64,000 bases of DNA from Calothrix sp. C42_A2020_038. GTDB lineage: Bacteria; Cyanobacteriota; Cyanobacteriia; Cyanobacteriales; Nostocaceae. The stretch's first letter is position 1. Every line of letters begins with the position of its first letter. The notes beneath the pieces are model-generated. The model was not told where the DNA came from, ran no database searches, and saw only the letters and a list, made by a program, of their open reading frames with translations. Where the stretch lies: positions 124,001 through 188,000 of the forward strand of contig JACYLQ010000048.1 of the NCBI GenBank assembly GCA_015272395.1, read 5' to 3'. Shown piece after piece: positions 9,084-17,559 of the stretch. Position numbers and translations under genes: made by a program.

Positions 9084-9114
9084 ATCAATAAATAAAAAAA
9101 AATAATGATTTTAA

Positions 9115-10248
9115 TTAGTCAAACCTAACTTGTAGTATCGATAAATCATCATCGAATACATCCTTGGGGTTCAAACTTGTCAGATGTATGATTATCTCGT
9201 TCAGGCGAGTGTCTACTGGATGATGCACATCAACTAGCATTTTAATAAAAGCGTCTAAACCCCATAATTTACCATCAGCTTTGGTAATTTCATAAGCGCC
9301 ATCACTAAACAGGTAAAGCTTACTAAATTCTGGGATATCACAAAAATCATCAATATATTTTGCATCCGGAAACATACCAACAGGCATTCCAGAAGTTCTT
9401 AGTAATTTGACTTCCGTGCAATGCTTGTTACCGGATACTAATACTGCAGGGGGATGACCAGCACTCGAATAAATTAACTGGCGCTTTTTGTAATTATACA
9501 CACCATACCAAATAGTAAAGTATTTATCATTTTGATAATTCATCTGAAAAGTATCGTTTAACGCTTTGAGTACTTGGCTGGGTTGATAATAATTCAAGTT
9601 TTGCAGCGCTCGCGAACGTAGTAAATTTAACACAGAAATTGAAGGTAAAGTCGCTTTGAGTCCATGACCCGCAGCGTCAAGTAAATATAACGCCAAGTAA
9701 TCTGGGTCAAGCCAATAATAATCAAAACAATCACCTCCAAGTTGACGCGAAGGAATAAATCGATAATTTATTTCCAATCGTTCGGTCATCGGTAACGGTA
9801 AAAGCGAACATACATATTCAGCAGCTTCTGTAAGCTCTGCTTCAAGTTTTTGCTTTTGTTCTCGTAAATCTCGACTGAGCTGATGCAAACGTAAACCTGC
9901 TCGGACCCTGGCCTGCAGTTCATTTTGCTCAATTGGTTTAGAGATAAAATCATCGGCGCCAGCATCAAGTCCTTTAACACGGTCGGCAACAGAATCAAGC
10001 GATGTCAATAGTATAAAAAATGTTGTTGATAATACGTCTGAAGCCTTGATACGCTGACAAACATCGATACCACTCAATCCTGGCATCATCCAATCGCAAA
10101 TAATTAATGCAGGGTGATTAGTATTAGCAATTTCAATTCCTTCTGCGCCATTGCTAGCTGCGACTACCTCATAACCTTGCCTTGCTAACATACGTTTTAA
10201 CAATATCAGCACTGACGGATCATCATCGATTACCAGGATTTGATACAT
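9115..10248 (-). CDS. Response regulator with PP2C (SpoIIE/RsbU-type) phosphatase output
   Basis: Residues 1-120 are a full receiver domain: acidic VIDDD at 5-9, phosphoacceptor in LIICDWMMPG, Thr in ILLTS and Lys in FISKPIE. A short coiled linker (LSRDLREQKQKLEAELTEA) leads to a SpoIIE-type phosphatase, residues about 155-377, with GGDCFDY, LLDAAGHG and LYLFSDGAYE, which hold the metal-binding Asp residues. It would dephosphorylate a STAS-domain protein in response to a histidine kinase. The STAS gene lies convergent, 31 bases from its 3' end. The downstream target is unknown. Confidence 0.9.
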   Translation of the reverse strand: MYQILVIDDDPSVLILLKRMLARQGYEVVAASNGAEGIEIANTNHPALIICDWMMPGLSGIDVCQRIKASDVLSTTFFILLTSLDSVADRVKGLDAGADDFISKPIEQNELQARVRAGLRLHQLSRDLREQKQKLEAELTEAAEYVCSLLPLPMTERLEINYRFIPSRQLGGDCFDYYWLDPDYLALYLLDAAGHGLKATLPSISVLNLLRSRALQNLNYYQPSQVLKALNDTFQMNYQNDKYFTIWYGVYNYKKRQLIYSSAGHPPAVLVSGNKHCTEVKLLRTSGMPVGMFPDAKYIDDFCDIPEFSKLYLFSDGAYEITKADGKLWGLDAFIKMLVDVHHPVDTRLNEIIIHLTSLNPKDVFDDDLSILQVRFD

Positions 10249-10278
10249 AAGAGACAGCCGCGATTTACTAGTATAAGA

Positions 10279-11070
10279 TTACGGTGGCGACAGAGGATTC
10301 AACCATAACAGGATAGTACGTTTGAGTTGGTTGAGGTCACGATAAACTTCTTGCTTGAACCATTGTCCGAAAGCATCGAGTGGATTAAATTCTCTTCCTG
10401 CTTGCCACTTAATATCTTGACCTAAAGGTGTCAGGTGATTCCCCGATATTATTTGCATTATCACCATCTCATTAAAGCGTTCTCTCAAAATCTCACTTAA
10501 CCCAGATGATTGGTCAATCGTATCGTTTGTAAACTTAATAAGTAGGTTACGACGAACACTATAGTACTCACGCACCAAATCATTTGTTTTTGCGGGTGAA
10601 GGAACAAACTCGACTGCAAGGGGTGAATTTGTAAACGCTGTGTTCAATTGTTCTACTAAGGGAACAGCATCACGCGCGGCATAGTTATTAAAAGAAATCA
10701 GAATATTTCCAGCACGCTCAATTTTATCGAAGCGACTGCCAATAAGTAAATGAAGTTTACAACCCATGCTATGCCCGATACCGTATATTGGCACGTAGCC
10801 TGTGCCCAAAATACCACGCTCTTCTAGGCGAACAAGGGCCCGTTCAAAGTTAAGTAGAACTTGCTGCGCGATAGCATCATGGTCAAAAGTATTTACAAAT
10901 GGTGTGGCAACGATGACATAACCTTTTTCTGCTAGCGCTTCCAACAATAAACGATATGTCAGATGTGGCGCAGTCGCAACAAACGCACCACCAAGAAAAT
11001 GAATGATGCCAGTAGGTTTCTGTTTTTGGGGAACTAAGACCCAATTACCCGATATTTCTTTCCAACTCAT
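10279..11070 (-). CDS. DUF1350 protein, alpha/beta-hydrolase-like
   Basis: A 263-residue protein of the DUF1350 family, found in cyanobacteria and plastids. The start (WKEISGNWVLVPQ), GIIHFLGGAFVATAPHLTYR and IYGIGHSMGCKLHLLIGS blocks are characteristic; the GHSMG element resembles the nucleophile elbow of alpha/beta hydrolases, with Ser at about 106. Enzymatic activity and substrate are not known. It lies 30 bases upstream of the REC-PP2C gene on the same strand, so the two may form an operon. Confidence 0.82.
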   Translation of the reverse strand: MSWKEISGNWVLVPQKQKPTGIIHFLGGAFVATAPHLTYRLLLEALAEKGYVIVATPFVNTFDHDAIAQQVLLNFERALVRLEERGILGTGYVPIYGIGHSMGCKLHLLIGSRFDKIERAGNILISFNNYAARDAVPLVEQLNTAFTNSPLAVEFVPSPAKTNDLVREYYSVRRNLLIKFTNDTIDQSSGLSEILRERFNEMVIMQIISGNHLTPLGQDIKWQAGREFNPLDAFGQWFKQEVYRDLNQLKRTILLWLNPLSPP

Positions 11071-11123
11071 GAAAGCACAACTAATCCCGATCTAATACTT
11101 ATAATGTACTAAATATCCAAGGG

Positions 11124-11843
11124 TTAACTTTGACTTTGCAAACGTTTCATTTCCAACTGTACATCCAGAGCTATCTTTAATGCTTCATTTAACAACCTTC
11201 CATGCTCTGTTGCTTGCTCGCTAACTTGTAGCGCGCTTAAAGTCGGTAAATTGTTGGCAAACAAATCACTATTACCAATAATAAAGTTCTTATTCTCACG
11301 TAAAATTCTTTCTGTTTTGATCGCGCGTACTAAATCTGCGCGTGTTAGAGATAAAGCATCAAGAACTTTGTTTCTTTCTTTTATACTTACCTCTGTATTG
11401 CCTGCAGCTTCAATTTGGTCATTAATATATATAGCTTTAATAACATTGTTATATCTTTCAACATCGCTCAATAATATTTGTAAAGAATGCGTCATATTTG
11501 CTTGTGCTATCTTATTTTTTTGCTTCCAAATAAAATATAAAATATACTGAGTCAGACAGCCGCCACCCGCTAATAATAATATAAATAAAATTCCATACGG
11601 GATAGGGAATCCAGGCAAAATTAAAGACGCTACAGCATTAAAAAATAAATAACTAAATACTAATATTGATGTACCGATAAAAAAGGCAGTAGCAGCTTCT
11701 GGTCCCCGAATTTTTTCGACAAATCTATTTGCAATTTTTTTGAGTTGATCAACAACAAGTATAAGTTCTTCATTTACTGGTAAATTTGTCAACTGCTGTA
11801 GTTCTCTTTGACTTATTTCTAAACCCTTTAAATCATTTCGCAC
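11124..11843 (-). CDS. Hypothetical protein with two transmembrane helices
   Basis: I do not recognise the family. Residues 1-45 are helical and charged. Two hydrophobic helices (about 47-70, AFFIGTSILVFSYLFFNAV, and 80-107, YGILFILLLAGGG) follow, then a long, probably coiled-coil cytosolic region to residue 239. No catalytic motif is visible. It precedes the DUF1350 gene on the same strand with 53 bases between them. Confidence 0.6.
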   Translation of the reverse strand: MRNDLKGLEISQRELQQLTNLPVNEELILVVDQLKKIANRFVEKIRGPEAATAFFIGTSILVFSYLFFNAVASLILPGFPIPYGILFILLLAGGGCLTQYILYFIWKQKNKIAQANMTHSLQILLSDVERYNNVIKAIYINDQIEAAGNTEVSIKERNKVLDALSLTRADLVRAIKTERILRENKNFIIGNSDLFANNLPTLSALQVSEQATEHGRLLNEALKIALDVQLEMKRLQSQS

Positions 11844-12234
11844 AGCTACTAATTCCCTATCTCGATAAATATTGGTATACTACTATATAGCAATCCAGCT
11901 TATCAACTTGATTACTAAATACAAAATAATAATGTGTATGAACTTTTTTTAAGAAAATTAACTTAGTTTTATTAAGCTCACTAAGTTAAAACCAATACAT
12001 GGCTCATTGTAACCAAAATTTTTAGTAGCAGCTAGAGCAATGTATTACATTCCACTATATTCAGGCATTCCAGCAATGAACAGGCAAGTTTAACTTAAAA
12101 ACACAGTGGACACTGCCACCTGAGATTTGGCAATGTCCACGTTAAATCAACCTATCAGAAAGTCATTTTCATCAGATTTGACTTTAGTAAGCTGTTATAC
12201 ATTTGTTACCCTAGCATTGGGTTGATACCCCAAC
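11844..12234. other. 391-base spacer with one terminator-like hairpin
   Basis: No gene was found. It contains the hairpin at 12106-12140 and AT-rich sequence that would hold the promoter of the gene at 11843-11124. Confidence 0.6.
12106..12140 (-). terminator. Terminator-like hairpin for the gene at 12669-12235
   Basis: GTGGACACTGCCA (12106-12118) pairs with TGGCAATGTCCAC (12128-12140), 12 of 13 positions. On the minus strand it is followed by TGTGTTTTT, about 95 bases after the stop codon of the leftward gene. Confidence 0.65.
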
Positions 12235-12669
12235 TCACCTCTTCCTCACATGCAACCCATCAATTCCTTGTTTAATCCAACTGATGCAGTCTATTTCGGA
12301 TTTAAACATTTTCGGCGCCGCAATATTATTTAAAGTTTCTGGTGGGTAATGGTCGTAGAAATATTTATCAGCTTCATGGAAAATAATAATTAAATTATTG
12401 CGGTAGGTGTAACGATTCTTAAAGATATCTCCTCTACTTGTAAAGTCAGAGTTTTTATCAAGATGTTGCTTTGCGATATCCACAATATTGCTGATGCTGC
12501 TTCCATATACCCCAGCTGGATTATCAGCTTTGTGATAACGACTTCGATATCCAATTTCAGCTAAGAGTTTGTACGAGTATATATCATTACCCTCTACTTG
12601 ATTAAAAACAAAAGGGATAATGAGATAACCTTTATACGATACTGAACTTTCGTACAACAAACGACTCAT
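12235..12669 (-). CDS. Conserved hypothetical protein
   Basis: A 144-residue protein with no domain I can name. It starts SRLLYESSVSYKGYLIIPF and has a central stretch KQHLDKNSDFTSRGDIFKNR and a C-terminal CISWIKQGID. It looks cytosolic, with no signal or membrane helix. The start is well supported: AAGGAG lies 6 bases before the ATG. I believe similar proteins occur in other cyanobacteria but could not check. The gene contains a GGCGCC site and is followed by a hairpin terminator. Confidence 0.65.
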   Translation of the reverse strand: MSRLLYESSVSYKGYLIIPFVFNQVEGNDIYSYKLLAEIGYRSRYHKADNPAGVYGSSISNIVDIAKQHLDKNSDFTSRGDIFKNRYTYRNNLIIIFHEADKYFYDHYPPETLNNIAAPKMFKSEIDCISWIKQGIDGLHVRKR

Positions 12670-13265
12670 ATATTGCTCCTTGGATGCACCTATTGAGAAC
12701 GGGACAAGACTGATAATGCGTCACCTAATAGGTCACGACATCAATACTCAAAAAGCGTGAGTAAACTGTTTATTCACGCTTGTTTTTCTAGGTAAAAATT
12801 AATGGTAATTATAGTTACCATTATATTTATGAATGCTATCAACAGATATAACAGCTAGAGCTTTTGTACCTATTAACTTCAACTTTAGGTAAGCAACAGA
12901 CGCGATTCGACACGCAACACAGTACGACGAGAAATAATCGCGACTAACTAGCTTTTTATCTTTGATTATTTCAACTTAGCATATGTGGGCAGCTATGAGG
13001 ATAAGGGGTAGAAATCCTCATTACTTATTAAGTTATTTGTGTTTATTCTAATTGAAATTTGATAAATTACAAATGTAACGGTAATGCATATTAACTATTA
13101 TTAAATCAGTTACAAATATCACATTTTGGCATTTTTAACCCTGACTTGATCAAACTAAATTAAATAAATCTATCTAACGGTCGTCAAAATTATGACATTG
13201 CTGCCATTAAACTATCACATTAAGTAGTTTTAAAAGCAAAAAGGCTGTTATGAGCTTTTCCGATT
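12670..13265. other. 596-base spacer between divergent genes, with two palindromes
   Basis: It holds a terminator-like hairpin (12753-12787) and a perfect inverted repeat AATGGTAA-TTATAG-TTACCATT (12801-12822). No gene was found. The region upstream of the antiporter (about 13000-13265) is AT-rich and should contain its promoter. Confidence 0.5.
12753..12787 (+). terminator. Orphan terminator-like hairpin
   Basis: AAGCGTGAGTAAA pairs with TTTATTCACGCTT (12 of 13) with a 3-base loop, followed by GTTTTT on the + strand; on the - strand a T-run also follows. No annotated gene ends here on either strand, so it may close a small RNA. Confidence 0.45.
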
Positions 13266-14567
13266 ATGATTGATGTATATATCCTTGACCTGCTGGTGAT
13301 TGGTTTACTGCTTTTGACGGTAACTTTGGGGTCTGGGTGGATTTCGCGTCTACCACTTTCATTCGCTATTATCTATCTTGTGGTTGGTATAATTCTTGGT
13401 CCCTATGGCTTTGAGTTGATTAATTTACGTAGAGTAGGTGTATTTAATGCTGAAGTCTTAGAGAGAATTACAGAATTAGTGGTTATTATTTCTGTCTTTA
13501 GTTGTGGGTTAAAGATTATTCGTCCACTACGACTACGAACATGGAATATTACTATAAGATTAATCGCGTTATTAATGCCAATTTCGATTTTAGGGATTGC
13601 GGTAGTTGGTAAATATCTTCTGGGAATGGAATGGGCTGGAGCTATATTGTTAGGTGCGATATTGGCGCCAACAGATCCAGTATTGGCATCAGAAGTGCAA
13701 CTAACAGATGTGAAAGATAAAGATGAGTTACGTTTTGGCTTAACGTCGGAAGGTGGTTTAAATGATGCTTTAGCCTTTCCCTTTGTTTATTTCGCCATTC
13801 ATGCCCTAAAAGATAATAATTGGAACAACTGGTTAGGGCAGTGGGTTGCAGTTGATTTAATATGGGCAATATTTGCAGCTTTAGTAATGGGAGTCGTTGT
13901 TGCCAAAGCTATTGTCTGGATTGACCGAAAAATAGAGCGCATCCGTCCTGCGGATGATTTGATGGAAGATTTTATTGCCATCGGAATAATTTTAATAACT
14001 TACTCTTTGACAGAGATAGTAAACGGATATGGTTTTTTAGCTGTATTTGTTGCAGGACTAGTTGTACAACGCAGTTATCATAATCCAGAAAAACCGCTTG
14101 CACAATTAGAATTTATAGAGCGTATAGAGAAGCTATTAGAAGTCGGTACTATTTTACTACTGGGGACAATATTATTAGTAAACCCAATGCTGAATTATGC
14201 TTCGCAATCGTTAATAGTTACATCATTACTGCTATTGATAATAAGACCTCTGGGAGTTTGGGTCAGCACTACTGGCTTACGTTTAGAAAATACTCGCGGT
14301 CGCAAAATGGATTCACGCACGCGGTTATTGTTGGGATGGTTTGGAATTCGTGGTGTTGGTTCATTATACTATCTTGCTTATGCTTTCGGTAATGGTTTAA
14401 AAGATCAACTCGGCGAGCAAATTGCCTGGATAACTTATACAACGATTGTTATTTCTGTAATTGTGCATGGTGTTAGCTCTACACCACTGATGAACTGGTA
14501 CGAACGTTATGTTGTTACTAGTAAACCTAAAGAGCAAATGCCCGCTACGATAGATGAATTGGATTAA
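13266..14567 (+). CDS. Na+/H+ (cation:proton) antiporter, CPA1/NhaP type
   Basis: The 433-residue protein has about 12 hydrophobic segments from residue 8 to 410. The motif ILAPTDPVLASEVQ (about residues 131-144) contains the TDP element of the ion-binding crossover, and GLTSEGGLNDALAFPFVYF (about 158-176) carries the ND-Asp pair of CPA1 exchangers. It would exchange Na+ or K+ for protons across the plasma membrane in pH and salt homeostasis. The length is slightly short of members with a long cytosolic tail. A frameshifted DUF2294 gene follows 43 bases downstream; the two may once have been co-transcribed. Confidence 0.88.
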   Translation: MIDVYILDLLVIGLLLLTVTLGSGWISRLPLSFAIIYLVVGIILGPYGFELINLRRVGVFNAEVLERITELVVIISVFSCGLKIIRPLRLRTWNITIRLIALLMPISILGIAVVGKYLLGMEWAGAILLGAILAPTDPVLASEVQLTDVKDKDELRFGLTSEGGLNDALAFPFVYFAIHALKDNNWNNWLGQWVAVDLIWAIFAALVMGVVVAKAIVWIDRKIERIRPADDLMEDFIAIGIILITYSLTEIVNGYGFLAVFVAGLVVQRSYHNPEKPLAQLEFIERIEKLLEVGTILLLGTILLVNPMLNYASQSLIVTSLLLLIIRPLGVWVSTTGLRLENTRGRKMDSRTRLLLGWFGIRGVGSLYYLAYAFGNGLKDQLGEQIAWITYTTIVISVIVHGVSSTPLMNWYERYVVTSKPKEQMPATIDELD

Positions 14568-14610
14568 ATAACAATACCATTATAGAGATGTACTATGTAA
14601 ATTTACTCAC

Positions 14611-14891
14611 ATGACTACATCAAACATAACGCGCGGGCAGCTGGAGCGAAATGTATCTCAACGCTTACAAGCTTTTTACTTAGAAAAAGTAGGACGGCGC
14701 CCTGAAAAGATAATATGTCAATTTTTGACGAGAAGCTAGCGATATTTCTTGAAAAAGTGATGATTCCATCCGAACGCTTGTTATTGGAAGCAAAATGTCC
14801 AGAAGCAGCTTTTGATCTACGAACTCAAATTGATTTACATATCAAACTGCTGTTACAAGAATTACTTGAAGAAATACTTGAACAGCAGTAA
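14611..14891 (+). pseudogene. Frameshifted DUF2294 gene
   Basis: From the ATG at 14611 the frame reads MTTSNITRGQLERNVSQRLQ and on to IICQF, then stops at TAG 14737-14739. In the next frame the reading continues FDEKLAIFLEKVMIPSERLL to a TAA at 14889-14891. The two parts join as ICQF-FDEKLA, the order expected for DUF2294, if one T is added to the five-T run at 14722-14726. So either the gene is broken, the run causes ribosomal slippage, or the assembly lacks one base. The C-terminus also ends early (EEILEQQ) compared with the usual roughly 115-residue length. Confidence 0.7.
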
Positions 14892-14972
14892 TCACAATAA
14901 AAGATGTCTCTGGTATGATTGCGGTTCTCAATCGCGTACCACCGATTTGTGACCCCGAATCTATCCCTAAAA

Positions 14973-15422
14973 TCAGAAAGGAAAAGACTTTAGGTTTAAA
15001 CAATGAATAATTACGTGTTCTAAGGTTTCAAATTCAAACGGTTTCTCAATATAACCATTAAAACCAGCCCTCAAAGCTTGTTCATGAAATAAATGACCAG
15101 GCAAACTTGTCAAAGCAATTATTGGAACTGATGCAGTTCGTCTTACAAGTCTGCCCAAATCAATCCCGTCCACATCAGGTAGCATAATCTCGACTAAAAT
15201 TATTGCTGGCTGGTATTCTTGAAAAATCTCTAAAGCTGTTTGACTGTTCGTTGCTGTAATTACTGAAAAGCCATAATAGCTTATGACTTTTGACGTTAAC
15301 TCCAAATTATCAGCATCACTATCAACAACCAAAACTAGCAATTCGGAACGATGCGAATACGATTTGCAATCAAAATTGCTGTGGTTTGAAATTTGAGACT
15401 CAGTACAGCATCTACCTTGCAT
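14973..15422 (-). CDS. Stand-alone receiver-like protein with altered phosphorylation site
   Basis: Residues about 28-145 have the CheY fold: LLVLVVDSDADN at the first strand, PAIILVEIMLPDVDG at the third, IIALTS at the fourth and GYIEKPFEF at the fifth. The phosphoacceptor Asp is replaced by Glu78 (VEIMLP) and the acidic pair at the first strand reads D-S. Thr and Lys are kept. It therefore probably cannot be phosphorylated in the normal way and may be locked or act as a binding module. The 27-residue N-terminal extension is Cys- and Ser-rich and of unknown role. It is a lone gene with no kinase beside it. Confidence 0.8.
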   Translation of the reverse strand: MQGRCCTESQISNHSNFDCKSYSHRSELLVLVVDSDADNLELTSKVISYYGFSVITATNSQTALEIFQEYQPAIILVEIMLPDVDGIDLGRLVRRTASVPIIALTSLPGHLFHEQALRAGFNGYIEKPFEFETLEHVIIHCLNLKSFPF

Positions 15423-16052
15423 ATAAATAAAAGGTTTTTAATGAAAAATATGAAAAACTTGAAACAATTCTCATTCCCAAAAATACGCAATATTGAGTAT
15501 GTTGTTTATTAAACAGAATGATAAACCGCTTATGCCAGTACTCAACATTCATTGATACTGGCTCAACTTTACAAAGTTGTTTTATTGCAATTATTCACTC
15601 CTAAATATAACAAGCGTGCAAAGTCAGTGGATTTATGAGTATTTGAGTTTACTTACCTTAAATTTTTATGAACAAAACCTATTATTCACAACTTATACAA
15701 ATATCCTGCAGACTGAACAAAATGCAACAATTGTGCAAAGTTCTTTATTATTAATTATATTATATAACATTAGAGTAAGTTGTTGAAAAAACAATTTCAG
15801 ATTTTCTTCAACTATTTGATAAATAGCTTTACAATTTTCAATCCTATACCCAAATCTAACCACTAGTAAGCTTTTAGACATTGGAAACATTACGTATCTG
15901 GGAATTATTCGCACGTCATCGCGAATTTAGGAAATAAAGTAGACTTTCGAGGGGGTTTTCAACCGAAGTCTACTTTCCGTCTTTGTCTTGGCTTTCGCCG
16001 TTTTTGAGAAAAAACCTACCGTCACAAACCCTTGTGAGGGTTAGGGGACATT
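15423..16052. other. 630-base spacer with hairpins near the PmbA 3' end
   Basis: No supported gene. Contents are AT-rich sequence up to 15900, an inverted repeat AAAGTAGACTT (15936-15946)/AAGTCTACTTT (15966-15976), a short stem GGC-TTTC-GCC followed by GTTTTT near 15990-16004, and AACCCT-TGTG-AGGGTT (16026-16041). These lie downstream of the leftward pmbA gene and could end its transcript. Confidence 0.5.
15936..15976. repeat. Inverted repeat AAGTAGACTT type
   Basis: AAAGTAGACTT and AAGTCTACTTT form a perfect 11 bp stem around a 19-base loop that has its own small stem (GGTT/AACC). The same word returns as a tight palindrome at 60970-60989. Confidence 0.55.
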
Positions 16053-17396
16053 CTACAAAGTATAGGTAAAATTTTTCACCAACATTCCCGGCGCGATATT
16101 TCCCCCTAGTTGTCGTGATTCGTAGGTACCCACCTCGGGAATAAATTCTTGGAAGCTGGTAAAATCGACTAAGTTTTCACCCCAGAATTTATAGAGTGTT
16201 TCATCAAAACGCAAATTTTCGATCGGCGCCACAATTTCACCATTTTCTACCCAAAAGCAAGCATAGCGAGTCATTCCGGTAATGCGACCACTGGGTAGGT
16301 CGCTCCAATTGAGGTAATGTAAGTTTGATACATATAAACCTGTACCCAACTCAGTGAGGATATCCTCAAATGCAAGCTTTCCAGGAGAAACTTCGGGAGA
16401 ACGTAATGACTCGTTACTATTGGCGCCGTTAGCTATTTTATCGTACTCTTTAGCAGTGCGAGAATTTACAAGTGTATTTACTAGTAAACCTTTTTTAATA
16501 ATATCTAGTTCGGGTGCTGCCATTTCACCTAATTCATTAAATCGGGGTACTAAGCCAAGTTGAAAGTTTTCTTTGAGGTTGAATAATGGAGAAAGTTGCT
16601 TTTCACCCCGCCACAATAAAGCTAAAGAACTGTGTCCTTGCTGAATATCTGCTTCACTAACTCCACCCCATGACAGCATTGATAATAAATCGGAAACTGC
16701 TGCGGGCGCAAAATAAGTCTTGTACTCACCCCTAGGTAGTTTTTTTGCAGGTTGAGTAAGTAACTTTAATTGTTTTTTGGCATCGTTGATTTTAGCAATG
16801 TAGGCATTTTCATCCCAATTACTACCTGCATAAGATCCTTTTACTGCTCGTCCTTCCGAAGTGAATATTGAGTAGTCCAATGTCGAAGAATTAGTCACGA
16901 ACCAGTGCTTTTGACCACAGGAATCAGCATATCCTTTGATGACAATACCACCTGCGTAAATTCCTGTAAAATCTAATTCTGCAACAGGCGCCAATATTTT
17001 TGACGCAACTACATCTGGTTGTAAAAGCTTACCAGTGTGTACTTCGTTGCTAGTGTTATTGCCTGATGGTAGAACTAAATAAGGGTCTGGTGGCAAAAAA
17101 GGCAATTCTTCACGCAGTTCTAGCAAAGCTGCATAAGCAGTTTGCCAGTCAACTTCCCAATCTCCTGTAAAGCAGAATATTCGATAGCTACTGCGTTGAT
17201 CATCCATCAAAGTTAGTTCAATATAACCATCAGCAACACAACCTGTTTGGCGAACTTTAGCGTTATTAAAACGAGTAAATTGACTGCGTTCACTACTTAA
17301 TTTAATCGTGAATGCTTCGCTTTCTAATTTTTTAGCTATTAATGTTTCAACTAATGTATTAAAACTTGTTTCTAAGGCAGATACAGTGATACTCAT
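16053..17396 (-). CDS. pmbA: TldE/PmbA-family subunit of the TldD/TldE protease
   Basis: A 447-residue member of the TldD/PmbA (U62) family without the HExxxH zinc motif, which identifies it as the non-catalytic TldE partner. The family pattern is visible: an N-terminal strand region (FNNAKVRQTGCVADGYIEL), a central YAGGIVIKG block and a C-terminal GRITGMTRYACFWVENGE with GGNIAPGMLVKNFTYTL. TldD and TldE form a heterodimer that cleaves small unfolded peptides, for example in peptide natural-product maturation in enterobacteria. The tldD gene lies directly upstream on the same strand, 163 bases away, with heptamer repeats between them. Confidence 0.87.
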   Translation of the reverse strand: MSITVSALETSFNTLVETLIAKKLESEAFTIKLSSERSQFTRFNNAKVRQTGCVADGYIELTLMDDQRSSYRIFCFTGDWEVDWQTAYAALLELREELPFLPPDPYLVLPSGNNTSNEVHTGKLLQPDVVASKILAPVAELDFTGIYAGGIVIKGYADSCGQKHWFVTNSSTLDYSIFTSEGRAVKGSYAGSNWDENAYIAKINDAKKQLKLLTQPAKKLPRGEYKTYFAPAAVSDLLSMLSWGGVSEADIQQGHSSLALLWRGEKQLSPLFNLKENFQLGLVPRFNELGEMAAPELDIIKKGLLVNTLVNSRTAKEYDKIANGANSNESLRSPEVSPGKLAFEDILTELGTGLYVSNLHYLNWSDLPSGRITGMTRYACFWVENGEIVAPIENLRFDETLYKFWGENLVDFTSFQEFIPEVGTYESRQLGGNIAPGMLVKNFTYTL

Positions 17397-17406
17397 GAGT
17401 TGATTT

Positions 17407-17558
17407 AGTTAGGAGTGAGGAGTTATGAGTTGTGAGTTATGAGTTAGGAGTTAGGAGTGATGAATTATGAGTTAGAAGTAGAAATTATAGACAAGAGTTA
17501 ATGACGATAGCTTATATTAATTTTTTACTCCTAACTCTTAACTCCTAACTTCTAACTT
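17407..17558. repeat. Heptanucleotide tandem repeats in inverted arrangement
   Basis: At 17407-17483 about eleven 7-base units run in series (GTTAGGA, GTGAGGA, GTTATGA and so on). At about 17526-17558 the complementary units (TCCTAAC, TCTTAAC, TTCTAAC) follow. The two arrays can pair into a long stem between tldD and pmbA. This is the short tandem repeat (STRR) style of filamentous cyanobacteria. Confidence 0.8.
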
Positions 17559-17559
17559 T

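Noticed and set aside
15577-15786. Rightward 69-codon open frame in the spacer before pmbA
   Set aside because: AT-rich composition gives Leu/Tyr/Asn/Ile by chance; no start signal or homologue recognised.
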